DNA of 64,000 nt from Gymnothorax reevesii (lineage: Eukaryota; Chordata; Actinopteri; Anguilliformes; Muraenidae): NCBI GenBank assembly GCA_029721435.1, contig CM056578.1:15388411-15452410 (forward strand), given 5' to 3'. The position numbers and the translations under genes are program-made. Position 1 is the first letter of the stretch. Every line of letters starts with the position of its first letter. Below the pieces are notes generated by a model. The model had not been told where the DNA came from and did not search any database. It saw nothing but the letters and a program-made list of their open reading frames with translations. Below are positions 11,201 through 24,000 of the stretch, one piece after another.

Positions 11201-11976
11201 AATGCATTTTTAGGCCTTTTTGAAATTATATTCTTACAAATAGGAGTGCATGGTAATTGGACTGAAATATTATTATTCAGGATACTCGCCCTGATTAAGG
11301 ATGCATGCGGTTATCAGTGACTGAACGATAATTGCTACTGAAGGAAATTTTGGAATTGTATCACCACAGATACTGCTGTAAAAAGAAAAAATAATTATAA
11401 CATGCAAATAGAAGATATGATTAAAATTGTTCTATGAGAGAATAATTCCATGCTTTTTCCCTTGTGAGAATTGATGCAAAGCCCAACTGATATCTACACA
11501 AAAAACTAGATACCCAAACATGTAGGAAATCACTGATGCCACAACCTTCTTTCCACTCACATCCATTATCTAACCCACACGTTCAGTCAGGTTTGTGCAA
11601 CTGCTGGAGCTTATTTCAGAATACATTGGATGGAAAGTGGAGATAAATTTTGGAGAGGTTGGTAACAGCACAGTGCACACAGACCATCGTTTCGCATATT
11701 CATATTTGTAGCACTTTATTCTTGCCAAATAAATGGACACGTGCTTCTTTGGACCAGCAGAGGAAACCAGAGGGAGCTAATTTGTGCCCGCTTGCTAAAA
11801 GATAGCATTATTACTCTGACAGTGCGATTACTATAATGTGAATGTAAAATCTTGAAGGGTTCATTATCTCAAAAAATAATTATTGATCCATTGAAAATGT
11901 AAGATTTACTTGGAATGTTGATTTTTCTGTTATTCCAGAGCAGAGTTCTAGAACTCCATTGTTTTAGGTTGCCGGG
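11201..11976. other. intergenic DNA, nothing recognised
   Basis: No coding frame with recognisable motifs and no repeat edges seen. Confidence 0.5.
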
Positions 11977-13017
11977 GTTACTGTTATGATTCTGCCCTTT
12001 CGCGTGTTGTCCCGTGCGTATTTGTGCTCATGCTTTACTTATTATTTCGTTTATTTCCAGCTCTCAGTTCAGCCGTCTGACAATCCGCTCCCAATCTGTC
12101 TCCAGTGATGTTGCGTGACTGCCTTCAGCATGCCTGCGTCTCGTCGTCCAATCACGTTTCCTCTTTCGGTTTCGGCTTTGGTATTTCATTCATTGCTTCC
12201 AGCTGTGTTTTATTCTGGGTCTCGCGAAACACTGAGTGAATGCGCTCTGTGATGGGATATTACTAACACGTACTAACCAGCACTTAAGGGGGATTATAAA
12301 TATTTTGTCACGTAGTATTAACCTTAATTAACTCATTTAGCGAACGTGTGGGATTCTGCCTTCTCTGTATTCAGTCTGAGCTCTCTGTTTAACTGCATTT
12401 AAAACCCTGTGCTTCCCTTCGCTTTTTCTTGTGGTGCTTTTTCCTCGCCACGTTTAGATTGCCTTAATCTAAACTCTCTCGCTTGATTGATCTTCTCAGC
12501 GTCTTGTCTCGAGTCATTATTGTTAACCCGGTTCTCGTGTAATTGTTTATTAATCCCATGTGTTTCTGTTTCAGCCTAGATTGCATTCCGAGTCCCCGCC
12601 TCCTCTCGTGGTTATATATGTGGCAGCATTGGATGTGATTGTCCGACGGATCCTCTGTATTGTCTCTGTGCTACATGGTGAAGTCCCAGCTCTTCGTGCC
12701 TTCTGAGTGTCTCCCGTGTATGGTTCCCGAGTCTTTGTTTGCTGCGCTTTAGTCTTGTCTGCCCCGTGTATAAGTCTCCCAGTGTATCCGTCAGTTTAGT
12801 CAGGTTCAGTTTTTGTTTTCTTAGTTATCCTCTCTTGGAGTGAGTATTTCTGTTTCCCCTGTCTTTGGCAGTGTACCTCACTTCTCCCATTTGTTCAGTG
12901 CTTGTGCACGGTGTTTTGTTTCTGGTGTGTCTGCCATTTTTCCCTTAGTGTTTTGTGTTTTAATAAACACTTGTGCATCCTGCACCTGGTGTTCCTGTGG
13001 CCTCTTCTTAAAGTTAC
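11977..13017 (+). mobile_element. diverged solo LTR of the sushi-type lineage
   Basis: It begins TGTTATGATTCTG at 11982, the same start as the solo LTR at 27436. It contains a TATA-like tatatat at 12613, ttgtccga 26 bp downstream (12639), and AATAAA near 12963. A possible 5-bp duplication gttac flanks 11982-13012, but the right end then reads TTAAA rather than CA. Left edge and orientation are solid; the right edge is provisional. Confidence 0.6.
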
Positions 13018-13759
13018 TAGAGATTGCCTCGTCATCATTTGACCGCTCAGTTTTGAACATTCTAATTAAAAGCTTGTGAACTTACACCAACAATTGACCT
13101 GTTGAGAACAATTAATCTAATTTGGATTAAATTATGGATTAAGTAAATTGACCATGCCACTCTTAAGGATACTTTGCATAATTACAACGTGGTTAGTGCG
13201 GGCAAAAGAACAATGTTTAATTTTCATCAATTTTGTCAGCACTGAGAATTTTCTATTTATTCATCAAAAATTGTCCACTGGATTGACATGTTCTGCGTCA
13301 TCTGGTGGACGATTTTTGGATCTTGGGCAGTTGATCAAATCAGAGATTGTACTTCTGCATCTTAGTCAACTTCAGGATCCTGAATAATAAACTAGAATAA
13401 ATCACCACAGCTGGGTGGGCGAAACCAGCGTCTCTGGATAAGTAAGTGGAGTAGCGATGGTGCTCTCTAACTAACATGGCAGTATTGCAGTATGAAATTA
13501 TGCCGTCAGGGGACACTCCAGACGGAGAAAGTGGAATGGGACGTTCGTGCATGGAGCAGGATATTTAATTTCTCAATAATTATATAATATAAACTAGGAA
13601 ATCGTTATGACACAGGACACCAATGCAGGGGAGCAGCAACACAGGAATACTGTATATAACAAGTATTTGCCACTAACGTGTCTTAGTCCCCTGCAAGGAA
13701 ATGGCAAATTGTGTCAAAATGAACAGTGTCCCAGTGTAACCTTGAGAGTGATGCGAAGG
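13018..13759. other. intergenic DNA, nothing recognised
   Basis: No supportable gene. Short frames only. Confidence 0.5.
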
Positions 13760-13935
13760 TCGCCAAAATCGACTGGCGCCGGGGCACCACCCTAATACAT
13801 GTTGACATGAAATTTGAAGTAAATCCGTCAATTCGTTCTTGAGATATCTTGCTGACAAAGATTCGGGACGTACGTACGGACGGACGTGAATACTATGTCC
13901 CGCCGCGTCATGCATTTGCGCGGCGGGGGACAACT
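13760..13935 (+). repeat. 3' fragment of a Helitron-like/hairpin-ended repeat
   Basis: It contains gagatatcttgctgacaaag, a ggacggacgg run and a closing GC-rich palindrome (ccgccgcgtc...gcgcggcggggg). The same layout (sensitive ttctgag/gagatatc, ggacggacgg, cccc...gcggggga) is seen at 37.2-37.33 kb, so both belong to one repeat group. Confidence 0.4.
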
Positions 13936-16900
13936 AAACAGAGATACCTATTCACCCACACTTGGAAATGATACCAAAGTCAACAAAAAAAAATCATTAA
14001 AGTATCAGAAGAACTAAGAACAAAGTAACAACTAGACAAAGTTCGAAACAAAGGAAAAGAATTCCAAAATGCAGAATACTCAAAGAGTACAAAGGAGAGA
14101 ATCTACACTGAGGCAGTTCTCAGTTTGACATGTAACATTTCCAAGCGGGTGCAAAACCAGATAAACTGATCTACCAAGGGCATCTGACCCACACGAGAAC
14201 TGCAGCTCGGTCAGAAGTCTTGAACAGACCAAAAACTGGAACCAAATTGAGCCACAACGCTTTCTGAATCCACCTTTTGTCATTTTATTGATCATGTGTC
14301 CACAGGTCTTTGTACCAGGAAATACATACTGAATACACCAAATAGCCCAAGTGCATTAGTCTGAAATTCCCAGATTTTTTGTTACCTGACTCTAGTACAG
14401 TAAATTTGCTCCATAGAGAATCATGTCAGTCAGATTATCAAAAGAAGATATTTTAAAAATTGAATTTATAAGCTGTGCATAAAAATGTGGATCTGTGCGG
14501 TTAAAATCCACAATTTACAGCAGGGTTCATAATTTCTGGGACTCGGGGCTGCATTGGATCAATTTGCTCAATTTCTACTCAGGTAGTCTTACATTAGACA
14601 TGGTATTCTGCTCTGTAATATTATGGTGTGCCTTAAGGATGCAGCCCTTGTTGGAATGATGGCCCTTTAGGCATGTTTCACAGAAGAAATACTCACAGAC
14701 TGTTTAATGTTCATTAAGTCAATATTTTGTCAGGTTATCAAAGAATGCATAGCCTACAATGAGTCCAGGCCTGAATGTCCAGGTATGGAGTGTCATCTGA
14801 ATAACTATGCTTTCAGCACATTTTTGCACTGAGCAGTGCTCTACAGAACTGTGGAATGGTATTTTCCTTAACCAGCATACTTTCCTTTTGAATTAATTCA
14901 GGTCATTCTTTGGTTGCACACTTCCCTGACGGAAATAGCACGCATTTGCTGACACTAATTGATGCGGCTACTATAATAAGGTGAAAAATTGTGTCTGTGT
15001 GCGCATCGCTCACGGGCAAACAGATGGCGAGACAGCAGGGAGCTTTTATATCCTGGTAAAAACGTAATCGTTTTCAAACCGTCTTTACACAGAGAAAGTC
15101 GCTGGAAGTGTGGGCTTATAACAGGCTGCATTATTGCATGGCAAATCCATGCATTTTTGCCGAAGCATTCAGAAAGACCACTAAATACACTTGCTGGGGA
15201 TGGATTCTCAGGAATTTGGCTCATTTGCACCAGACTCAAACACATACTCCTGGGCCAAAGAATCCCTTAGCCCTGTACGGAATGTGCAGTTTCACTCTTC
15301 ATAACAGAGTGTCAGGTCTTCCGTCTTGCAGTCCAATAAATCAGACTACTTTCCCTCCCCAGAGAAACAAATACCTTTCAAACTGGGCATAGATTTGAAT
15401 CTTACCTTTTTTTTTTTTTTAAAGAAAGTTCCAGACATGATTGTTGCCCCGCCCCCTCTTTTCACAGCTCAATCAAAGAGCCCCAATGAAGGATTCTCGT
15501 CCTCAGCCTGTGCTGGATACTAGTGGTTTAACAGCCCCGCTCCAGGAAATCTATACCATCCTTTATATTTTCATTCCTACCCTAATTTGGAACACCTGAC
15601 TCTACTAATTAGTAGCTGAATTGGATATATAGCTGCTGAATGTGATGTGCTTTGTTAGGGTTGATATGGAAACCTACAGGATGTTAGATCTCCTGGGACA
15701 GGGTTGGTGATCCCTGCTGTGGACACAGAAAGTGTTGAAAAGCCCTACAGCTGATTAAAGCTGGTATCTTCAAGATGGAAAACTCATGTTTTTTGGAAAA
15801 TACCCACACAGATACCTTGTAACCTATGAGATGACGAGTGAACTGTAAGGTTATTTTCATATTTCAGTGGTCAGGCAGGTTGTTTTAAAGCCATCTGACC
15901 AAAAAAGGTTTTTTGTCCTTCCTGAGTAAGTGGGAATGTATGAGGGAAAAACTGCAAAGCTTCTGGAGCATTCTTTATCATTTACAATTTGTGTTACTGA
16001 AATTGAAAGAAAATGTTAAAGATAAGAAAAGCTAGCAAATCAAATGCATAATGCAAAATGAGGAATGACATTAACCTAGGCATTGTATGGAGAACAAAAA
16101 CAAAATCCATGCATTGCATTTGCCGCTCCGATATAACCTTATACCCGCCACATGAAAAAGAGTAAACATTGCATCTTCAAGATACTATTTGCCTGGTTAT
16201 TGTAACAACACACAAATGGACATGTGCAAGCAACCAACATTAGGGGAAATAAGAACGAGACGAGAGTGGCAATTGTCCCACAAGCTGATGACCTCATTCT
16301 CTCTCTCAGCCAGTCATATCTCTTCGAGTGTCATCTAGACGGCCACAGAGGCAGATTCAGCGGTGCATGAAATTTGCAGACCAACTACAATATACAGTGT
16401 AGCTCGATAAGGTGCAATATTAATGCTTTAGCAATTTGTTCCAACCTACCACAAAAACTCCTTTGGGGATATTTTTATAAAGCACTTTACTGTCCATTAT
16501 ATTCAATAATAACTCATGAATGTATTCAGAATACATTTGCATTTATACTGAGACTTACAGTTTCCCTGTAACAATGGATGTGAAATGTATTATGCTTTCA
16601 TATGTACGTTGTAATAAAACTGTAAATACAATCATTACAAACTACTAAGAAAATAATTTACTATCATTAAAAAAATATTTTAAATAAATTAATGAATATA
16701 GTAAAGTAAGTGTTTCCTTTGTCACCCAACCAGCTAATTAAACTAGCGGAGCCATGCTAACATTTCAATATGCAAGGTGTATGTCTCAATCCACAGAATT
16801 TTCAGGAAATGCCAGAAATGACCACTGTGTCACTGTTAGTTGCAGTTACAGGAGAGGAAAAGTACACAACATAACTTTTCACAAGTAAGCTACATTTATC

Positions 16901-17157
16901 CTCATGAAAGTGCACTAAATTTTTTGTAAGGGTAGCTTGAACAACAAAAATCAGTGGCATTAAATAATCATACTCATACAGTGCAAAGCCAGTTTTTACT
17001 CTAGCTCTTACATAGGTAGTCAGCTGGCACCTGTATTTTGATGAGACATGTACATAGGCCATACATATTTATGAGAGTTTGTGTGTGGCTCGGTGATAAA
17101 CTGTGTGTGAGGTGAAAAGGGGTGTGCACGAGTGTGTCTTATCGAGATTTGCCGTTT
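13936..17157. other. intergenic DNA, nothing recognised
   Basis: A 3.2-kb stretch with only short chance frames and a poly-T tract at about 15408-15421. No gene, RNA or clear repeat edge. Confidence 0.5.
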
Positions 17158-18310
17158 AATTCCCAGTTTAGGCTAGCCTGACTCCGCCAGCCTTCGTACT
17201 TTCGCTTAATTTCATTTCGCTTCAGTACTCAATCTGGTCACTTGGAGTTCTGCCTCGTATACCTCAGCTGAAAGTAGGCCGGACCAACCTACGAACAGAG
17301 GGCGTGGCCGAGAGCCATGATGGAGCAGCTGCGCCAAGTTTGAAATTGTAGTCTCCGAACATAGATACACGGGAGGCCATTCACTCCGTCGTGGAGAAAA
17401 TCCTGGGTATCAGCGACTTATAGCCACAACAAGATGAATGTTTGGTTAGTTTTTTGAATGGAAATGATGTTGTAGCGCTACTCTCTACAGATTGTCATAT
17501 CTACTGTATAGCCATCATGAAACATATGAAATAGGCACCCTGTTCATCTCTGAGAGTGAGCCGAACCACCTCGGCTAGCTTGTAGCTTCTAGTGTTACAT
17601 TGCCCGCGAATTTCACGCTATGTAAGTAAGCAGCAAACTTTTTAAAAGCCATGTTTTTGTTAGTGTCACAAGACCTACTCACTCTCTCATTGTTATGTTG
17701 TCATTATCTATGAATGAAATGGCTAACCAAACTGTGTTGCTATAAAGTCAGATAGCGAGCTTGGTCTGATGTTAGCGCAAGTATGGTTAACGGTTCAGTT
17801 TTCGTGTCAACGCAGATTTCGTCCTGCTGTAAATAATGCGTTATTCTCGCCGATTCTGCCGTTGGTTTTGGGTCTCTTACCCTTTTTTTTATCGGCAGCA
17901 GTATCTGCAGGAACAGTTTCTTTCTTGCGAGGAGAACAGTAAGAGCACCTTTGGTTCTTTTAAGTGAATGAGTGAAGGCTAAAATTTGGTAGATGGGCAT
18001 ATGCATGGGTAGTACAGTATTAACTTTAATGTACTGATCAGTTTGTTTTCACTGCATTCCTGGTATGAAGGACTTCGTTTACAGCAGAAGTACTAGGCGG
18101 CTGAGCCGGCGCATAACATACGTCATCGCCAAACGTTAGTGATTAGTTTACGGTACACCGATGATTTTAAACTTCAGCCAAGCGCCCACCCACCAGGAAG
18201 TAAACACTTGTCAATGATGACTGCCCAGACTCTGTGTATGAAGAGAAGCGATATAGCAGAGTCTGGTTTTACCAGGCTATGTTTAGGCTGCCAAACGTCT
18301 GAAACACATG
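17158..18310. mobile_element. possible non-autonomous DNA transposon relic
   Basis: The left edge carries ggctagcctgactccgccag and the right edge, read in reverse, carries agcctaaacatagcctggt and ccagactctgc. These look like the imperfect inverted ends (TAGCCTG / CCAGACT) of common teleost elements. The interior is richer in CpG than the flanks and non-coding. Ends are not exact and no target duplication was found. Confidence 0.3.
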
Positions 18311-19163
18311 CCAGCTCACTGCAAAGCATTATAAAACCCTAAAATGACTGAAGCACATTCATAATCACTGATCTATATGGGTGACAACATATAGAAATAA
18401 ACAGAGCTAACTTGTCATCAGTCAGAAAAAAGGCCAGATATCAATAGCGTTGCTATATGGTTATTATTATTTATTGAAATATTAACCAAAGCACATTTGT
18501 TTACATGAGTTACAGCGAGATGCATGCCAGTCCCAAGATGGTGGCCAGATCAGCATACATTGGCCAATCTTGTACAAACAGCATGGTGCCTCAAGTTTAG
18601 ATAGCTCTTTAGGGTCACAGTTCGCTGTCTCTTGAGCGGGACACTTCCGGCCTGACTCACTTCATAGTAAGATGATCAGAACGAAGCTCAAATGGGAGAA
18701 ATTAATGTTCTGTAATTTTACTAGTCCATATGTCAAATTTCAGATGTATTCATGCATATATACATGAAAATGAGCATACAAAGCTGCAGGAACACTTAGG
18801 GGACAATCTTTCCTCCTTTAAAGTGTGTCAGTATTTTTACTGACTGCCCGGCTTTATAGCTAGCTTTACAATGTTTTCCACACTGTTTTCTCTAGCCGAT
18901 GAAAATAGCAATGTTGGCTAACATTTCACTGGAGATTATTTCACCTGGTGGTAAGGGAATCCAAGTTTACGAAGTTTAATTTAGTTGACAAGCTGTTCTG
19001 TGTCCGGTGGCATCCACCTGCATTCCTATATGTATGTACATTTTATTTATCATCAGTGACATGTTCCATTAGAGAAATTTTAAAACAGACCAAATTATCA
19101 TACAAACATTGGAACCCAGCCAAGGCGAACTTACGAGTCACTTCAAAACGATTATATTAAAAA
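18311..19163. other. intergenic DNA, nothing recognised
   Basis: No supportable feature. Confidence 0.45.
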
Positions 19164-19445
19164 CTAGAAGAGCGTAGAACCTCCGCCGCCAGGGGGCAGC
19201 AAAGCCAAAAGCACGGCAATTGGAACTCTGGCCTATTGGAAAGACTTGAAATCTTGAACTTTGGAGTATATCTCAGCAGTACTTTGGCCTAGATATGCCA
19301 AAATTTAATCACCTCTTCCTTGACTTAATACCCATTTACGCTGAAAATTTCATAAAAATCCGGCCATTAGTTTTTGAGTTATCTTGTACACAAACAAACA
19401 AACAAACGGCACTGAAAACTTAAACCTCCTCGCCAGAGGTTAACA
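19164..19445 (-). mobile_element. Helitron-like non-autonomous element
   Basis: Read on the minus strand it ends ggcggaggttctacgctcttCTAG followed by T, matching the Helitron 3' rule (CTRR next to T). The other end carries a hairpin aacctcctcgccagaggtt. The interior has the phrase 'gttattttgagttatcttgt'-like cttgtacacaaacaaac shared with other copies. Related to the elements at 19.56 and 29.5 kb. Confidence 0.5.
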
Positions 19446-19555
19446 AAAGCAGTTCCTGTGCATCGAGACCTCTCTCCACAATTCATTAAAACACAATAAC
19501 ATTACTCCAGGACCTTAAATCAATATCAACTACTCTCATACAGCAGTTCTCTTAT

Positions 19556-20083
19556 CATTACCTTCGCCAGCGACTTCGCTGACGAAGGTAATGTTTTGAT
19601 CCCCGTGTATTTATTTGTTTGTGTGTCTATCGAATAACTCAAAAAGTACCAAACGGAATTTCATAAAATTTGGTGGGTTGATTTGGCATGATCTGAGGAT
19701 CAATCGATTAGATTTTGGGAGTGATCGGGTCAAAGGTCAAGGTCAAGGCCACGAAAAGGTCAAAACCGACTTTCGGCCATATCTCGGTCAATTTTTATCC
19801 GATCGGCATGAAACCAACGCCAAAATGTGCAGAATTATATACCTGATCCTGTGATGTGAAACACGGTACAATGGGGTCAATACCCTTCTTAGCGGTTGGG
19901 GGTCAAAGGTCAGGGGGGTCATTACCTTTCGAACTTAAAGGCGTATTGATGTAAAAAAAAATATATCGTACTCTTGTCATTCATCGATCATTTAAAAAAA
20001 TAAAAATTGGTCCTCAGAGTTATGTGGCGAGGGATTCAGTGGCGTCGGCGAAGGTATGCGCTCTACCGAGTGCCCGTTCTAGT
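19556..20083 (+). mobile_element. Helitron-like non-autonomous element with AGGTCA repeats
   Basis: The left end is a long hairpin (accttcgcc...ggcgaaggt type, about 19560-19591). The right end reads ggcgaaggtatgcgctctaccgagtgcccgttCTAGT, that is a short stem-loop (gcgctc-tacc-gagtgc) about 10 nt before CTAG-T, the classical Helitron 3' end. The interior has ggtcaaaggtcaaggtcaag at 19727-19746. No transposase; moved, if at all, by an autonomous relative. Confidence 0.6.
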
Positions 20084-20985
20084 TTTGTATGCATTAAACA
20101 GATATTTTGCAACCTTCCTATTTTCACGTATCAGCATAAATATGTATTTCTCCCGAAGTGACATATCATTAAAATCAGCATAAGACATGGCTATACACTC
20201 AAATAAACCCCGACGCAGTATATTATCAGCAGTATAAGATCGGCATTCACACATGAAAAAAAAAGAAAAATCTGTGAAAAATGAAATTACAACTAGACAT
20301 ACTTTTTCTCTGCAGATTTGCCTATATGTAATACCTGGTATTAGCAAATAGCCATCAGTTTTCATGGCTATCTGAGAAACAAGGACAAATTTGGACCCTG
20401 CATACCCTTCCTAGCATATATTTTTAATTTGAATATTTACTGGGGCTAGGACAAGCCAAGACCTGAGTGGACATCCCTGCCAATGTTGTCTGTGAAAGAT
20501 TCTGACACTGACTAACTTTATCGGTGTCATCCCTGTCTTGTGTAGTTTTGTTTGGATACCAAAAGTTAGCTATCCAACCTCAGTTCTATCTCAGGAAAGC
20601 ACGTAAATATGTAAATTTTAAGTTTGATAACGTTTGGCAATCTCTCATCAAGTAGCCTAAATCTTGAAAGTTTGCATCCGTGCAAACCTGTCCAAGCTAG
20701 TTTGTGTTGATTTACACTGTCCAATGTGTATTATGAGCAATGCAGGCTAAATCATTTCACCAACATTTTATCCGAATACACGCTTCACATTCACTATATG
20801 TTAGAGTTAATATCTGATGTCACCATAAATAGAACTTTGCCTAGTCATATTTGCGTTAAATCCTGTAGACTCAATATTACACTTCTTCAGTAGACATGGT
20901 TATTCGGATTCTCACCTAGGTTTTTCCCATCTCTAATCCATCCCAGCATGCCAACAAATGCTTTCTGTGGGGGGGGTACACTTGT
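20084..20985. other. intergenic DNA, nothing recognised
   Basis: Short frames only; no supportable feature. Confidence 0.45.
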
Positions 20986-21090
20986 ATTTCAATCAATCAA
21001 ATCCTTTATTTAAACAAATAAAACCATTTGAGACCAAAGTCTCTTCTTCAGTGGTGATCTGGTGGTATGCAGCAAGTCACACACACACAC
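20986..21090 (-). repeat. tail of a dispersed repeat plus (AC)n
   Basis: caatcaatcaaatcctttattt and tgagaccaaagtctctt are words I recognise from 3' ends of teleost retroposons, followed by a short (AC)n tract at 21078-21090. Family unresolved. Confidence 0.35.
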
Positions 21091-24000
21091 AATTATTACA
21101 TAAACACAACACAGTTCAATATTGACAGAACAGTATAATACTAGAACAAGGGACAGAACAGAGACTACCATCTGACAAGACAAAACTAAATTAAATTTTA
21201 AAAATTACGAAAGTGGTGTTACACTTAAAAATGTTGGGGTGCTGTTTTGCAATAAATGCCAATTCCAACATAATGGAGCTTTAAAACAGTTTTGAGTTAA
21301 GGTTTCATTTTTTTAAATCATGTAAGCGTCTTTGTGCTGTTATGCATTTCAGTATTTATTTTTGAAGTCTGCACGAATCCAGTCAGTTATGAACAGTGCT
21401 ACATTTCTTTCATTTATTGGTTTTGCTAATCATATGAAGTATTTCCTCCTGCTACTAGAGGAACTAATCAAACTTACTGCTAGATGGGCATTGTGACATA
21501 AGTTACAGAATAAAAGGATGGGCCACAAACAAAGGTTTTCAGGCAGTTTAGGAGTTTTTTCTAAGGAGCAGAATGGCTGTCTTTGGTGTGGATGTTGTAA
21601 CTCTGAGGCTGTTTCACAACCACAAAAAGCTATACTGTAAGACATTAAAAGAATGGGTAAAAACCCAAAATCATAACAAGAACCCTTGTGCATTCACTTT
21701 TCACTCTATAATGTCATTATTGCACATGGGGTGAACAGTAGATTAAATAATGGTATATGTTGTACGTTTGTACATTAATGATAGAAAAGTATTAGATAAA
21801 CAAACATTAACACTAAAATCTGATTACAATACAATAAAGGGCCAAGGGGGGAAAAAAACTTTCAGGGCTAAAGATGCATTTGTCGATGAAATAAAAAGGA
21901 TGTCACAAATGTTTATGAATCTTATGCAGAAGACCTGTGTTAATAATCTATTTAATGCTGACAGAACATTACACAGCTTCATCACGGGATTACCCTGCAT
22001 GTAATGGTTGAACATAACTGAGAAAGTTCCTACTTTCAGAGAGGAGATCAGATGAGTGCAGCTGCCATGATTTTTTTAATGCTTTTTCTGAAGCATAAGT
22101 GCTTGCCCTCCGTCTGATGGCGTGGACTTAATTTAATTGGTAGACAACAAAAAAAACTATCAATCAACGGGAAAAATCAGAAGCTATCTGGTTGCTGCCA
22201 AGTCTCAAAAACTTATTCAAAGACTGAACCCCACTCCTACATTTTATAGTGAGTCATGAAGTTATTGTCATGCTTATGAGCGAGCGCGTCAATTAAAATG
22301 ACGCTGATGGTGACAGCACCCTTGATGGAAGATGGTGGCATTGATGATAATTTGGCACAATAGACGAGGACAGAGGGAGGGAGGGAGGGAGGGGGCGGGA
22401 GGTCAATGTTAGTGCGCTGAATAAGCACAAACACAGCAATTAGTCCGCACTCTAGTGCGAGCCAGACCGCGTCATTGGAGCAGGTTATGTTCTCTTTCCC
22501 ACTTGTCTGAGAACAATCTAACATTAGTATTTGGTGAATGCGAGGTGGTATACTACTTGCTAGATATCGCGCCGCAGGTGGGGGAGTTGGGGAGGGGGTT
22601 TCAGTTGAAGTTTCCTGTAAACATTTCACCTGTCACTGGGAGCCTCGAAGCAAGAGCAACACTAAGAGAGAGAACCATAGAGACAGAGAGAAGGGGAGAG
22701 AGACCCAATAATGATGCTGCGGAGAGAAAAAAAGAGAAAAAATGCAGTTGGCAGAAGTGGAACAAGATAATGGAAACAGATTGGGTCCACTGAATGAATT
22801 CCCCACTCACCCCATCAGTCCCAGCAATTATTCACACCATGGCGAGAAATAACAGAGTTAAAAATACAGAGAGCAGCAGATATGGCGGTCACGGCGACAG
22901 CAGCCCACCAAGCGGTCGGCCTGCTTTAATTACAGCTCGTCTGCAACTGTGCAGCCTTGGAAGTTTCCCACCCCCACCTCTGTTCACTGAGATCTGAAGA
23001 AGGGGAGATGGGCAGGGGTTTAAATGATATGAATACATTATTAATCTCTCTTTATCTTTTCTATCGTGTGTAGCAGTGACCTTAGTTACACACTCTTAAC
23101 GTCTCTTTAAATTTAAGTGCTTCCCAAGTAAATGAAATGTGATGTAATGTAGTTGGTCTGGACACCACAAAAGACAAAATAATTACAATTAATGCGAACA
23201 AGCTTATTTTTCATTCACCATATCTAAATTTAGGATTTTGGCCTTTTGCCATTTTGGTAAATAAGGCTGAACTGCAATAGTGAGATAAGTAACGCTCATT
23301 TTAAGATTTGCCAGAGGTGTCAGAAAATTCAGTTTTTCAAGTAGATAGTAGCTTGAAACTTGAAATGCTTTCTCTTTGGGAGAGAAAAAAAAAGCTTATT
23401 ACTGGGCCAAAACCTTGCTAATAGAGGTGTTTTCTGTAAAGAATGGATGGTGGGTAGCGCCAACAGAAAGTGCGAAAGCTCTTTCACCGTCTCCTCCGGC
23501 ATCTCCAATTTTCGTTGCTGCGATTCAGCTTTCATTTGTCCCAGTGGTCTTTGAACTGGAGTTCTGGGGCTGCCTGCACGCCACTTCTTCTCTGCAACAT
23601 TAGTACAGGGAGTTTCTCAAAAATGGGGGTGTGATGTGCGGGGTGGGGAACCTCCAAAGTCATAAGGTGGTTCGGTTTTCTCCATCACTGCTCTGGGTTG
23701 CGTCAGCTTGGGTGTTGATTCGATTGCCTTTGTTTCGTCGGACGCCACTGCAATTTCATTGAAAACCCATTAAGCCTGCCGAACTGTCGTTCCCTCGAGG
23801 TGCTCTTATTAGCCACTCTAAACCAGCTTTAATTTGCTTGTTGAAAACTGCCGGTCGGACGCCAGCTAATCCAGCCCCGTCCGTTGCATGCCTCTCCATG
23901 TTGTGCCGTCAGGGGGCTTCTAGCCTAAAGAACTCAAGCGAAGTGCCGTGTGTGTCTGGGCCTGCTCGCTGGAGTTTAAGGGCAGCTGCTACTCTCCTGC

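Noticed and set aside
22237..22629. 130-codon minus-strand ORF and its plus-strand neighbour (22455-22793)
   Set aside because: Proline/serine runs come from a purine-rich low-complexity tract; no motif or splice context.
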